64,000 bases of DNA from Croceimicrobium sp963977415 (GCA_963977415.1 CAXBOS010000004.1:124001-188000), one strand, 5' to 3'. Shown: positions 16,172-25,321, numbered from the stretch's first letter. Notes: generated from the sequence alone by a model not told the origin. Numbers and translations: made by a program.

Positions 16172-17439
16172 ATAGTCTTACAGAAATAAAACAGCGATTT
16201 GGGATTATTGGAAATTCCCCCGGCTTGGAAAGGGCTTTGAATAAGGCCATGCAAGTGGCGGGAACGGATATTTCCGTTTTGGTTTCAGGAGAAAGTGGGG
16301 TAGGAAAAGAATCTATTCCTCGCATTATTCATTCACAAAGCCATCGCAAACACAACAAGTACATCGCAGTAAACTGCGGTGCTATTCCAGAGGGAACCAT
16401 CGATAGTGAGCTTTTTGGTCATGAGAAGGGTTCGTTTACGGGTGCAACTGCTGCCCGTAAAGGCTATTTCGAAGAGGCAGATGGTGGAACCATTTTTTTA
16501 GATGAAGTAGGTGAGTTGCCGCTTTCTACCCAAGTGCGATTACTGCGCGTTTTGGAGACGGGCGAGTTTATTAAAGTGGGAAGCTCACAACTGTTAAAAA
16601 CGGATGTGCGTATTGTAGCGGCGACCAATGTAGAGTTGATGTCGGCCATACAAAAAGGTAAATTCCGCGAAGATTTATATTATCGCCTAAATACAGTAGA
16701 AATCCATTTACCTGCTTTACGCGAGCGAAAAGAGGATATTCACTTGATTTTTAGAAAATTTGCTGCCGACTTTGCCGATAAATACCATGTGCCTCCCGTG
16801 CGCTTGGATCGCGATGCGGTAGAAGTTTTAAGTGCTTATTATTGGCCGGGAAATATTCGCCAGCTGCGTAATTTATCGGAGCAACTTTCGGTGGTAGAGC
16901 GCGAAAAAGAAATAAATGGCAATGTACTTATGCAGTATTTGCCCGATTCTGGAAGAGGTGGTGTGCCCGCTTTGTACAAGAAGGAAGAGGCTACTGCGAG
17001 CGGTGATTTTAGCAATGAGCGTGAGATTCTCTACAAGATCTTATTTGATATGCGTAAGGACATTGCTGATTTAAAGAAATTAACCGGCGAGCTAATGACC
17101 AATGAGGAAATTAGTGAGGAGTGGAAAAGCGATAATCATTCTTTAATTAACAGAATTTACCAGGAAGATCAGGGGATTGAGCGCAGTGAGTCTATGATAC
17201 CGCTGCGGAAGTCGAGTCCGAGTATTCCGGTGTATGCAGATGATGATACTACTTTGCAAAGCACTTTTGATGCCCAGCATGAAACAATTGAAGATAGTCC
17301 TATTACCCTGCAAGAGAAGGAGTTGGAGATGATTAAAAGAGCTTTGGATCGCAATAATAACAAGCGTAAAGACGCTGCTAAAGAGCTAGGAATATCAGAG
17401 CGTACTCTTTATCGAAAAATTAAGCAGTATAATTTATGA
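16168..17439 (+). CDS. Sigma-54-dependent transcriptional activator without receiver domain
   Basis: 423 residues from a TTG start. The TTG is supported by the conserved N-terminus (IKQRFGIIGNSPGL) and by a 4-bp overlap with the previous stop. The AAA+ domain shows Walker A GESGVGKE (41-48), the sigma-54 contact loop GSFTGA (88-93) and Walker B GGTIFLDE (106-113). A Fis-type helix-turn-helix lies at the C-terminus (about 382-423, ending with ERTLYRKIKQYNL). No receiver, GAF or PAS domain precedes the AAA+ core, so its control must come from elsewhere. A roughly 100-residue acidic linker separates the AAA+ domain from the DNA-binding domain. Its position between miaB and lptE is conserved in Bacteroidota, to my knowledge. 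Targets are unknown. Confidence 0.9.
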   Translation: MNSLTEIKQRFGIIGNSPGLERALNKAMQVAGTDISVLVSGESGVGKESIPRIIHSQSHRKHNKYIAVNCGAIPEGTIDSELFGHEKGSFTGATAARKGYFEEADGGTIFLDEVGELPLSTQVRLLRVLETGEFIKVGSSQLLKTDVRIVAATNVELMSAIQKGKFREDLYYRLNTVEIHLPALRERKEDIHLIFRKFAADFADKYHVPPVRLDRDAVEVLSAYYWPGNIRQLRNLSEQLSVVEREKEINGNVLMQYLPDSGRGGVPALYKKEEATASGDFSNEREILYKILFDMRKDIADLKKLTGELMTNEEISEEWKSDNHSLINRIYQEDQGIERSESMIPLRKSSPSIPVYADDDTTLQSTFDAQHETIEDSPITLQEKELEMIKRALDRNNNKRKDAAKELGISERTLYRKIKQYNL

Positions 17440-17954
17440 TGCCGCAAAAATTAAACAAACTCCTATCTGCTTTAATCCTCCTTTTTGGCTTAACGGCCTG
17501 CAGCGGCGGTTATAGCTTTACTGGAGGAGACGTAGGAGATGCGAAAACGGTGCGAATCGATTTCTTTCCCAATAACGCAGAACTTATTAAACCGCAGTTA
17601 AGCCAGATTTTTACCGAAACACTGCGCGACATCTTCGTGCAACAAACCCCCTTGGAATTGGTAAATAAAGGTGGCGATATGCTTTTTGAAGGTTCGATAA
17701 TTCGCTATAGCATTGATCCTATTAATGCCCAAGCTTCAGATATTGGCGCGGTAGCACAAAACCGCTTAACGGTGGAAGTGAATGTGCTTTTTACAAATAC
17801 AAAAGATGAGAAGGCTAGCTTTGAGAAAAAGTTTTCTAGATTCGTGGACTTTGACTCAAACACTGATATTAACCAAATAGAAAGTGATTTGCACGATCAA
17901 GTTTGTCAAGAATTATCGGAAAATATTTTGAACTCGGCTATCGGAAACTGGTAA
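17436..17954 (+). CDS. lptE: LPS assembly lipoprotein LptE
   Basis: 172 residues. The lipoprotein signal has a lipobox cysteine at position 22 (LTACSGG), then GYSFTGG, the usual start of the mature LptE-like domain in Bacteroidota. The middle section (VRIDFFPNNAELIKPQLSQ and ALTFTDTL-like helices) fits the LptE alpha/beta fold. LptE plugs the LptD barrel and helps insert LPS into the outer membrane. The start overlaps the regulator stop (ATGA), suggesting coupled translation. Confidence 0.85.
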   Translation: MMPQKLNKLLSALILLFGLTACSGGYSFTGGDVGDAKTVRIDFFPNNAELIKPQLSQIFTETLRDIFVQQTPLELVNKGGDMLFEGSIIRYSIDPINAQASDIGAVAQNRLTVEVNVLFTNTKDEKASFEKKFSRFVDFDSNTDINQIESDLHDQVCQELSENILNSAIGNW

Positions 17955-17957
17955 AAT

Positions 17958-20900
17958 TTGAAGACGGAAGTATTTTTAAACCTGCTAGAAGACCCTAAAG
18001 GCGTACAAAAAATTGGGGTAGATGAGCTCAGAGAGCTGGCTCTCGCTTATCCTTATAGTCAGGTTATCCAGTTGCTGTATGGTATCCGCCTGCGCTACTC
18101 TTCCGAGCATCTTTTTAATCAACAATTAGGTAAGGCGGCAGCTTTAAGTAATGATCGGTCGGTGCTTTTCGAGCTTTTTGAGGATAAGCCTAAAGTGAAA
18201 GCAAGTGCCAAACCTTTAGCGTACAATGATATTGTTGAGGTAGAAAAAGCGGAACAAAAGCCCAGTCTAAATAAAGGCGAAGAGGAACTTTCAAGCGATA
18301 AGCCAAATGCAAGTGCTTCCGAGTTGTCCACTTCGGTAGATGACAATTTTAATGAAATAAAGGAGAAGGGAACTGAGAATCTGCATCCTCCAATAGCGAA
18401 TGTTATTCCAACTCCTCCTGTTCCAACTCCAATACCGTCTCCCCCTAAAAAGAAGGTAGAATTTTTAGATGCTAAGCCAGAGGGTTTAGAAAATCTCAGT
18501 CCCCAAGAAAGGGTGAAAGCTATTTTAGAGCGCAACCGCCAGCTTCGCCAGCAATTTGAAGAGCAGAAGACTGCTGGGCAAAATGAAGAGAAATTATTTT
18601 CAGCACCTACTGATGATGTAGTGGAAGAGATAGTCCCTGAAAAACCTAAGCAAGAAGTAATAGAAAGTACAGCGCCTGCGGCACCTTCAAACGACGAAAA
18701 GCTTGTTGAGAAAGAGTCGCTTGAAGCAGAAGAGTCAGCAGAAAATACTGCGACTCGATTTACGGATCTTCAAGAAGAGAAAAGCCAAATTGAATCGGAA
18801 GAAATTTCCAATTCAAGGGATAGCCGCGAAGAAGCTAGTTTAGAACAAGAAGATAAGGTAGAAGAATCCCCTCGTGGTGAAGATCTGCCTATTGATATAA
18901 GTGATTTGATTCGCCGCAGATATCGCACACGCTTTGAAGTTCAGGCGGAGGAAGAGCAAGTTTCAGAAGCACAACCTGAGCTTGAAAGTGCTGCTGCTGA
19001 AGACGAAGAAAGTGATTTAGAAGAACCAACATCAGAGGTCTTATCTAGCGAAAGCGAGATAATAGAAAACCCAGAAATTAAATCTGCCGAAGAACCGAGT
19101 GATTTAGGAATGTCGCTCCGTATACGGGGAATTAGGGCACGCTTAGAACGCCTCAAACAAGAGGAAGCGCTGAGCGAGGAAGAAATGGAAGCCCTAATGG
19201 AAGAGCATCAGAAATTAGAGGAATTACTCAACTTCTTGCCCGCCGATGATGAGCACGTTTTTGAAGTGGAGGTTTCCGCGGAAAAGGAGGAAGATAATGT
19301 TGATTCGGAGCAAAAAGATGCTGTAGTGGCAGAGGATAGTTCTCCAACCGCATCAAGCGAAAGCGACACCGAGAAAGGAATTATTGAGGAGGAAGAAGCT
19401 AAGGAAGGGCCTATTGAGAATGTACCTGAAGAAAGAGACTCGCTGGTTGAGGCAGTTGGTGAAAGGGCAGAAATAATGGAAGAAGCAGAAGAAACCCAGG
19501 TGTTAAGGCCTGCTGAAGCGACTGAAATTAAAGGAAATAAAGTGGTCGAGCCTGACTTAGATCGGGAGACAACAAGGGAAAATGAGGATATCAATCAAAC
19601 AGCAGCCAGTGAGGCGCATGTTGAAGAGGAGAAAGCTGCAAGTCCTCCTCCGATTGAAAAATCTAAAGTTGAAGTGCCATCTAGCGAAAGCGCGGAAGAG
19701 CCTGGTTTAGAAGATGAGATTAGCAGAATTGAAGCTTTGGCCGAGCGTTTACGTTATGAACGGCAAGGTGTTAAGCCAGCAGGATCTGCTTTTAAAGTGC
19801 CGGAAGAGGCAGTTGAGAAAAAGCCGGTAATACCGATTTTTATTCCAGACAGTACAAAAGTTGAGAATCAGCAAGAGCAGGAAGAGAATAAAATTGCTGC
19901 CGCACAAGATTTAGTTCACGATTTAGAAGAAGATTTAGCGGAAAGTACCGCAGCTGTAGAAGCAGTTGATACGGAAAGTGAGAAGATTGCGGAAGAAGTA
20001 GAAGAGAATCAGCAAGAGTTAGAGCAAGAGCAAGAGGGAGAGCATGGGCAGGAGGAGAATGAAATTGCTACCGCACAAGATTTAGTTCACGATTTAGAAG
20101 AAGATTTAGCGGAAAGTATGGCTGCTGCGGAAGTGGTGGATACGGAAAGTGAGAAGACTCCGGAGGCAGAAGAGAATCAGCAAGAGAGTCAGCAAGAGTT
20201 TGAGCAAGAGCAGGAGGAGAAAGAAATTGCTGCCGCACAAGATTTAGTTCACGAATTAGAAGAAGATTTAGCGGAAAGTATCGCTGCTGCGGAAGTGGTG
20301 GATACAGAAAGTGAGAAGTCTGCGGAGGCAGAAGAGAGTCAGCAAGAGTTTGAGCAAGAGCAAGAGCAAGAGCAAGAGCAAGAGAGGGAGAAGGAGCAGG
20401 ATGAGAATGAAATTGCTGCCGCACAAGATTTAGTTTACGATTTAGAAGAGAATTTAGCAGAAAGTACCGCTGCTGCGGAAGTGGTGGATACAGAAAGTGA
20501 GAAGATTGCGGAAGAAGTAGAAGAGAGTCAGCAAGAGTTTGAGCAAGAGCAAGAGAGGGAGAAGGAGCAGGATGAGAATGAAATTGCTGTCGCACAAGAT
20601 TTAGTTCACGAATTAGAAGAAGATTTAGCGGAAAGTATCGCTGCTGCGAAAGTGGTGGATACGGGAAGTGAGAAGACTGCGGAGGCAGAAGAGAATCAGC
20701 AAGAGTTTGAGCAAGAGCAAGAGGGAGATAAGGAGCAGGATGAGAATGAAATTGCTGCCGCACAAGATTTAGTTCATGATTTAGAAGAGAATTTAGCGGA
20801 AAGTACCGCAGCTGTGGATGCGGTTGATACGGAAAGTGAGAAGATTGCGGAAGTAAAAGAGAATCAGCAAGAGTTTGAGCAAGAGTTTGAGCAAGAGAGG

Positions 20901-21347
20901 GAGGAAGAGAAGGAGCAGTCAAAGAATCTTAGTTTTGGGGCTTTATTGAGGCGTTTAAGTCATCAGAATAATGAAAGTACCTCAGAACTGGAAGTAAATG
21001 CTGTGGATGAGAATTCTGAAGCTAAGCCTGAAAAACCGATTTTAAAATCGGAAATTGCCGAGAAGATTGATCTCATTGATGCTTTTGTAGAAAAATTACC
21101 TGATTTAAAAAGGCGTAAACCCAGCAAAGCGGAGATTATAAATGCTCCTGAAGTAAAAAAAGCGGCAGACCCAGCGGAGGAAGTTACCTTGGTAACAGAG
21201 ACTTTGGCGAAAGTTTATATAAAACAAGGACATTTTAAGAAGGCAATTCAAGCTTATGAAATTCTTAGGTTGAAATATCCCGAAAAAAGTTCTTTCTTTG
21301 CCAGCCGAATTTTAGAAATAAAAGAACTGTCTAACAGTAAAAAATAG
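17958..21347 (+). CDS. Large acidic repeat protein with conserved N- and C-terminal ends (function unknown)
   Basis: 1129 residues from a TTG start 3 bp after lptE. The N-terminal ~75 residues (VFLNLLEDPKG through LALAYPYSQVIQLLYGIRLR) and the C-terminal ~60 residues (LAKVYIKQGHFKKAIQAYEILRLKYPEK, a TPR-like hairpin) look conserved. Between them lies a Glu/Ala/Ser-rich, probably disordered region. Six near-identical in-frame repeats fill about residues 635-990, each starting near AQDLVHDLEEDLAES and ending in Gln/Glu-rich runs. There is no signal peptide or membrane helix, so it is probably cytoplasmic. The lptE-secG context suggests an envelope-linked role, but this is inference. The alternate frames of the repeats are also open, which is a composition artefact. 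Confidence 0.75.
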   Translation: MKTEVFLNLLEDPKGVQKIGVDELRELALAYPYSQVIQLLYGIRLRYSSEHLFNQQLGKAAALSNDRSVLFELFEDKPKVKASAKPLAYNDIVEVEKAEQKPSLNKGEEELSSDKPNASASELSTSVDDNFNEIKEKGTENLHPPIANVIPTPPVPTPIPSPPKKKVEFLDAKPEGLENLSPQERVKAILERNRQLRQQFEEQKTAGQNEEKLFSAPTDDVVEEIVPEKPKQEVIESTAPAAPSNDEKLVEKESLEAEESAENTATRFTDLQEEKSQIESEEISNSRDSREEASLEQEDKVEESPRGEDLPIDISDLIRRRYRTRFEVQAEEEQVSEAQPELESAAAEDEESDLEEPTSEVLSSESEIIENPEIKSAEEPSDLGMSLRIRGIRARLERLKQEEALSEEEMEALMEEHQKLEELLNFLPADDEHVFEVEVSAEKEEDNVDSEQKDAVVAEDSSPTASSESDTEKGIIEEEEAKEGPIENVPEERDSLVEAVGERAEIMEEAEETQVLRPAEATEIKGNKVVEPDLDRETTRENEDINQTAASEAHVEEEKAASPPPIEKSKVEVPSSESAEEPGLEDEISRIEALAERLRYERQGVKPAGSAFKVPEEAVEKKPVIPIFIPDSTKVENQQEQEENKIAAAQDLVHDLEEDLAESTAAVEAVDTESEKIAEEVEENQQELEQEQEGEHGQEENEIATAQDLVHDLEEDLAESMAAAEVVDTESEKTPEAEENQQESQQEFEQEQEEKEIAAAQDLVHELEEDLAESIAAAEVVDTESEKSAEAEESQQEFEQEQEQEQEQEREKEQDENEIAAAQDLVYDLEENLAESTAAAEVVDTESEKIAEEVEESQQEFEQEQEREKEQDENEIAVAQDLVHELEEDLAESIAAAKVVDTGSEKTAEAEENQQEFEQEQEGDKEQDENEIAAAQDLVHDLEENLAESTAAVDAVDTESEKIAEVKENQQEFEQEFEQEREEEKEQSKNLSFGALLRRLSHQNNESTSELEVNAVDENSEAKPEKPILKSEIAEKIDLIDAFVEKLPDLKRRKPSKAEIINAPEVKKAADPAEEVTLVTETLAKVYIKQGHFKKAIQAYEILRLKYPEKSSFFASRILEIKELSNSKK
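19862..20930 (+). repeat. Six tandem in-frame repeats within the acidic protein gene
   Basis: The motif GCACAAGAT recurs at 19902, 20073, 20235, 20421, 20592 and 20760, giving periods of 171, 162, 186, 171 and 168 bp, all multiples of three. The units are highly similar at nucleotide level, including synonymous positions, which points to recent duplication. Length differences come mainly from GAGCAA-type hexamer runs, the longest at about 20352-20383. Confidence 0.92.
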
Positions 21348-21350
21348 ACC

Positions 21351-21713
21351 ATGGTATTATTAATCACCACCCTTATCATTTTAGTTTGCATCCTATTGGT
21401 GCTAATCATCTTAGTTCAAAACCCTAAAGGGGGCGGCTTAAGCTCATCTTTTGGCGGTGGCGGCACGCAACTTTTTGGTGGTGTAAAGAAAACTACCGAC
21501 TTTTTAGACCGCGGAACTTGGGCTTTAGCTATTGCCTTGGTAGTTTTAGTTTTAGGCGCTAATGTTACCCTTAGCCCGCGTAGTGCAACACAAGAACAAG
21601 TTGAATCAGCCGCTGGTAGAGTTGAACTACCTACGAACGAGCAAGATTTAAACTTCCCAACCGGTGGTGGTAATTTTGATCTACCCGCTGACGTGGATTC
21701 TGAAGAGAAATAA
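21351..21713 (+). CDS. secG: Preprotein translocase subunit SecG
   Basis: 120 residues. The first membrane helix starts at the N-terminus (about 3-23). The SecG loop QNPKGGGLSSSFGGGGTQLFGG follows in two adjacent blocks, and a second helix lies at about 57-75. A Glu/Gln-rich tail of about 40 residues extends past the usual end, as in other Bacteroidota SecG proteins. It assists SecYEG protein export. It closes the miaB-to-secG chain, 3 bp after the repeat-protein gene, and a terminator follows. Confidence 0.93.
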   Translation: MVLLITTLIILVCILLVLIILVQNPKGGGLSSSFGGGGTQLFGGVKKTTDFLDRGTWALAIALVVLVLGANVTLSPRSATQEQVESAAGRVELPTNEQDLNFPTGGGNFDLPADVDSEEK

Positions 21714-21734
21714 AGAGAAGACCATATTTAGTAA

Positions 21735-21761
21735 AAGTCCCCTAAAAAGGGGACTTTTTTT
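21735..21761 (+). terminator. Intrinsic terminator after secG
   Basis: Perfect 8-bp stem AAGTCCCC/GGGGACTT (21735-21742 with 21749-21756), a 6-nt A-rich loop and a seven-T tail. Confidence 0.9.
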
Positions 21762-21972
21762 GTTTTTGGCTATCCCTTCGGCGACAATGTTTAAATGAAT
21801 TCAAGTCCTTGTTTAAGAATTGAACGAGAGGCTTAGAGTCCTGATTTCATCTTGCCAAATTGTAAAGTTTTTAGGCTTGTGGCTTTAAGTATCCTTTTAG
21901 AGAGTGGTGTAGACTAGAATTTACCTTGAGCTGATTTTTTTTATAGGGAATAAAAGTAAACATGGAAGAAAC

Positions 21973-21980
21973 TATATTTG
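21973..21980 (+). promoter_or_regulatory. -7 promoter element upstream of the lipoprotein gene
   Basis: TATATTTG matches TAnnTTTG, 30 bp before the ATG at 22011. Apart from this element and the secG terminator, the 297-bp gap from 21714 shows no gene or repeat that I can support. Confidence 0.45.
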
Positions 21981-22010
21981 CCGCTTAATAAAGTTAAACG
22001 ACGACAATAG

Positions 22011-22571
22011 ATGAAAATTAAAAGATTGCTTATTCTAGCCTCCATGGCTTTAATTGGATTTAGTGCATGTACTAAAGATTCGGATGATGATAATACTACT
22101 ACCCCGCAGCAGTTTCCTCAAGAGTTATTAATTGATGGTACTCGTTACGAATTAACTGAAGGCTTTGTTTTAAGCTATGGTCAATCATCTTTTCATCAAG
22201 GGACAAATTTAGATTTGAACGTTGTTACTTCTGGGATTAGCGTAAGCTTCGATGCTTCTGGTTTTCCAGATACAGCAACAGGTTCGGGTTATATTTTCTA
22301 TTTAGAGATGTATTCTCCCGATAGTACTTTTATCAGTCCTGGAACCTACACTATTGATACCGCAGGTAGTGGCAATTTATTCACTATTTCTTCGGGAGCT
22401 ACCTTTACTTATGGTATTGCTAACGAGTTAGAATATGGCTTCATAAACGGATCCGTGGAAGTAACGCGCTCCAATGGTGTTTCTACTTTTGTAGGTACTT
22501 TCACTGCGCAAGGAGGTAAAGAAGTAAAGTTCAGCTATCAAAAGGCCTTAGCGGTTATAGACGATAACTAG
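22011..22571 (+). CDS. Lipoprotein of unknown function
   Basis: 186 residues. The lipoprotein signal has its cysteine at position 20 (IGFSACTKDSDDD), followed by the Asp-rich spacer common in exported Bacteroidota lipoproteins. The mature domain is beta-rich with a repeated pattern of Gly, Ser and Thr. Segments such as FYLEMYSPDSTFISPGTYT and EYGFINGSVEVTRSNG resemble the small outer-membrane lipoproteins of Bacteroidota with a beta-sandwich, but I cannot name the family. It is a single-gene unit with its own -7 element and a bidirectional terminator. Confidence 0.75.
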   Translation: MKIKRLLILASMALIGFSACTKDSDDDNTTTPQQFPQELLIDGTRYELTEGFVLSYGQSSFHQGTNLDLNVVTSGISVSFDASGFPDTATGSGYIFYLEMYSPDSTFISPGTYTIDTAGSGNLFTISSGATFTYGIANELEYGFINGSVEVTRSNGVSTFVGTFTAQGGKEVKFSYQKALAVIDDN

Positions 22572-22635
22572 GAAAAAGGATTGGGACTTCTAGGAAGCTG
22601 AGTTCGACTCGCTATTAGAATTTCACATATAAAAA

Positions 22636-22669
22636 AAGGGCTGCATGAATTACTCATGCAGCCCTTTTC
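22636..22669. terminator. Bidirectional intrinsic terminator between lipoprotein gene and bcp
   Basis: Perfect 13-bp stem (22636-22648 with 22654-22666), 5-nt loop, T-run on the plus strand and a run of A (T on the minus strand) before it. Confidence 0.9.
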
Positions 22670-22685
22670 TGTTCTTGGACCATTT

Positions 22686-23147
22686 TTAACCAAAATCTTC
22701 CAATATCTGCTCAGTAGCGGCTTTAGTTTTCACCTTCAAGTAGATCTTTTCAATAGCCCCTTTTTCATTAATCACAAAAGTTTCACGATGAATACCATCG
22801 TACTCGCGGCCCATGAATTTCTTTAAACCCCACACACCGTAGTCCATAATTACTTTTTTCTCGGTATCGGCAATTAGCGGAAAGGGTAGTTCGTATTTTG
22901 TACTAAACTTGAGGTGCTTTTTTTCGTCATCGGCACTTACCCCAATAATCGCAAAACCTTTTTCTTGCAAGAGACTGTAATTGTCGCGGAAATTGCAAGC
23001 CTCAGCGGTGCAGCCTGGGGTATCGTCTTTCGGGTAAAAGTAAAGGATTACTTTTTTGCCACTAAAATCACTCAATTTAATGGTATTCCCGTTTTGGTCT
23101 AGGGCATCAATATCGGGCGCTTTATCGCCCTCTTTAAGATGTGTCAT
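22686..23147 (-). CDS. bcp: Thioredoxin-dependent thiol peroxidase (BCP-type peroxiredoxin)
   Basis: 153 residues. The peroxidatic cysteine is C46 in DDTPGCTAEACNFRD, with the likely resolving cysteine at C51, the spacing of the BCP/PrxQ class. It reduces peroxides using thioredoxin in the cytoplasm. The full length is normal for the family and no signal peptide is seen. The gene is divergent from groES across a 219-bp intergenic region. Confidence 0.94.
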   Translation of the reverse strand: MTHLKEGDKAPDIDALDQNGNTIKLSDFSGKKVILYFYPKDDTPGCTAEACNFRDNYSLLQEKGFAIIGVSADDEKKHLKFSTKYELPFPLIADTEKKVIMDYGVWGLKKFMGREYDGIHRETFVINEKGAIEKIYLKVKTKAATEQILEDFG

Positions 23148-23279
23148 AATTGTTTTTTTAAGGTAACCATCATTTGTTACTATTTGTTGGCACAGAATGG
23201 TAAATTTTGGCAGGCTAAAGGGAATGAAATTACCAGCTTGTCAGCTAAAATAAATAAGTTTTTGCGCTTTCCTGACAAA

Positions 23280-23309
23280 TTTGCTCTAAAGCGCGACTGG
23301 CATATTTTG
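23280..23309 (+). promoter_or_regulatory. groESL promoter
   Basis: TTTG (23280-23283), 19-nt spacer, then TATTTTG (23303-23309): a well-spaced Bacteroidota-type -33/-7 pair about 57 bp before the groES ATG. The -7 element is one base shorter than the full consensus. No CIRCE inverted repeat is seen. Confidence 0.55.
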
Positions 23310-23366
23310 TGACTATTGGCAACCGACAAGAACAACAATATTTTAACTTAAACAGATAAGTCGAAA

Positions 23367-23648
23367 ATGGCTGAATTTAATTTGAAACCTTTAGCAGATC
23401 GCGTTTTAGTGGAAGCAAGCGCGGCTGAAACAACCACTGCCTCAGGTATTATTATTCCTGATACGGCTCAAGAGAAACCACAACAAGGTGTTGTAGTAGC
23501 AGTTGGTGCTGGCAAGCCCGACGAACCTATGACCGTTAAAGTTGGTGACGTTGTACTTTATGGTAAATACGGTGGTACCGAAATCAGACATGAGGGTAAA
23601 GATTACCTAATTATGCGTGAGTCGGATATCTATGCTGTAATGGCCTAA
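23367..23648 (+). CDS. groES: Co-chaperonin GroES (Cpn10)
   Basis: 93 residues, the normal size. It begins with LKPLADRVLVEASAAETTTASGIIIPDTA (two adjacent family blocks), including the mobile loop that docks on GroEL. GroES caps the GroEL chamber during ATP-driven folding. It is 35 bp upstream of groEL with a shared promoter. Confidence 0.97.
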   Translation: MAEFNLKPLADRVLVEASAAETTTASGIIIPDTAQEKPQQGVVVAVGAGKPDEPMTVKVGDVVLYGKYGGTEIRHEGKDYLIMRESDIYAVMA

Positions 23649-23683
23649 TTAATCAAAACAAATCATTAAAAAATAACGGAACA

Positions 23684-25321
23684 ATGGCTAAGGAAATTAA
23701 ATTTAACTTAGAAGCACGTGATGGCTTAAAGCGCGGGGTAGATCAACTAGCCAACGCAGTAAAAGTAACACTAGGACCAAAAGGTCGTAACGTGATTATT
23801 GAAAGATCTTTCGGTGCGCCGAACGTAACTAAAGATGGTGTATCGGTAGCAAAAGAAATTGAGCTAGAAGATAGAGTAGAGAATATCGGTGCTCAGATGG
23901 TAAAAGAAGTAGCTAGCAAAACCGCGGATATCGCAGGTGATGGTACCACTACCGCTACCGTTCTTGCGCAAGCAATCTTTAACCAAGGTTTGAAAAACGT
24001 TGCTGCAGGTGCTGCGCCAATGGATTTGAAAAGAGGTATGGACAAAGCGGTTAAGGCAGTTGTTGAAAACCTTCACGCGCAAAGCCAAGTAGTAGGTGAT
24101 AGTTCTGATAAAATTGAGCAAGTAGCTTCCATTTCTGCTAATAACGATAGTACCATAGGTGCTCTTATTGCAGAGGCAATGAAGAAAGTTAAGAAAGAAG
24201 GTGTAATTACCGTTGAGGAAGCTAAGGGTACCGAAACTTACGTAGATGTAGTGGAAGGTATGCAGTTCGATCGCGGCTATTTATCGCCTTACTTCGTAAC
24301 TGACAGCGAAAAAATGATTGCTGAATTAGAGTCTCCACTAATCCTTATTTACGATAAGAAGATTAGTAGTATGAAGGAATTACTTCCGGTATTAGAGCCG
24401 GCAGCTCAAAGCGGTAGACCTCTATTAATTATTGCTGAAGACGTAGAAAGCGAAGCTCTAGCTACTTTGGTAGTAAATAAGATTCGCGGTAGTCTGAAAA
24501 TTGCAGCGGTAAAAGCTCCAGGTTTCGGCGATCGTCGTAAAGCAATGTTAGAAGACCTAGCCGTTTTAACCGGTGGAACAGTAATTTCTGAAGAGCGTGG
24601 CTTTAAATTAGAGAACGCTACTATGGATATGTTGGGTACTTGCGAAAAAGTAAGCATCGATAAAGACAATACTACCATTGTAAATGGCGCAGGAAGCAAG
24701 GATGATATCACTTCTCGCGTTAATCAAATTAAAGCGCAAATCGAGTCGACTACTTCTGATTACGACAAAGAAAAACTTCAAGAACGTTTAGCTAAATTAG
24801 CTGGTGGTGTTGCAGTTCTTTATGTAGGAGCGGCTAGTGAAGTAGAAATGAAAGAGAAGAAAGATCGTGTTGACGATGCTCTTGCTGCTACTCGCGCTGC
24901 CATTGAAGAAGGTATTGTACCTGGTGGTGGTGTTGCCTTAGTGCGTGCTGCTCTTGTGCTTGAAGGAATGACCGGTGATAATGAAGACGAAACTACCGGT
25001 ATTCGTATCATACACCGTGCTATCGAGGAACCATTGCGTCAGATCGCTTTTAACGCCGGTCAAGAGGCCAGTGTTATTGTAAACAAAGTAAAAGAAGGAA
25101 AGGCAGACTACGGTTATAATGCTAAAACGGAAAGCTTTGGAAACATGTTCGAGCAGGGTATTATCGATCCTACTAAAGTGACTCGTGTTGCTTTAGAAAA
25201 TGCATCTTCTGTGGCAGGAATGTTATTAACTACCGAGGCCACAATTACTGAAATTCCAGGCGCTAATGACGCTGCTTCAGCGGCTGCAGGCATGGGTGGC
25301 GGTATGCCCGGTATGATGTAA
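23684..25321 (+). CDS. groEL: Chaperonin GroEL (Cpn60)
   Basis: 545 residues. The N-terminus MAKEIKFNLEARDGLKRGVD, the ATP-binding GDGTTTATVLA, the TVEEAKGT hinge region and the C-terminal GGMPGMM tail are all classic GroEL. The protein forms the double-ring folding chamber. It is followed by a strong terminator, so groES-groEL is a two-gene unit. Confidence 0.98.
   Translation: MAKEIKFNLEARDGLKRGVDQLANAVKVTLGPKGRNVIIERSFGAPNVTKDGVSVAKEIELEDRVENIGAQMVKEVASKTADIAGDGTTTATVLAQAIFNQGLKNVAAGAAPMDLKRGMDKAVKAVVENLHAQSQVVGDSSDKIEQVASISANNDSTIGALIAEAMKKVKKEGVITVEEAKGTETYVDVVEGMQFDRGYLSPYFVTDSEKMIAELESPLILIYDKKISSMKELLPVLEPAAQSGRPLLIIAEDVESEALATLVVNKIRGSLKIAAVKAPGFGDRRKAMLEDLAVLTGGTVISEERGFKLENATMDMLGTCEKVSIDKDNTTIVNGAGSKDDITSRVNQIKAQIESTTSDYDKEKLQERLAKLAGGVAVLYVGAASEVEMKEKKDRVDDALAATRAAIEEGIVPGGGVALVRAALVLEGMTGDNEDETTGIRIIHRAIEEPLRQIAFNAGQEASVIVNKVKEGKADYGYNAKTESFGNMFEQGIIDPTKVTRVALENASSVAGMLLTTEATITEIPGANDAASAAAGMGGGMPGMM

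Noticed and set aside
20068..20922. A 284-codon minus-strand open frame across the repeat array, rich in Leu, Pro and His
   Set aside because: It is the antisense of the Gln/Glu-rich repeats; the composition prevents stops. There is no start context, signal or family pattern.
23161..23215. Possible sigma-54 promoter (TGGCAC near 23188) upstream of groES
   Set aside because: The matching -12 TTGC is missing at the required spacing.
23148..23366. Possible CIRCE element upstream of groESL
   Set aside because: No TTAGCACTC-N9-GAGTGCTAA or close variant is present.
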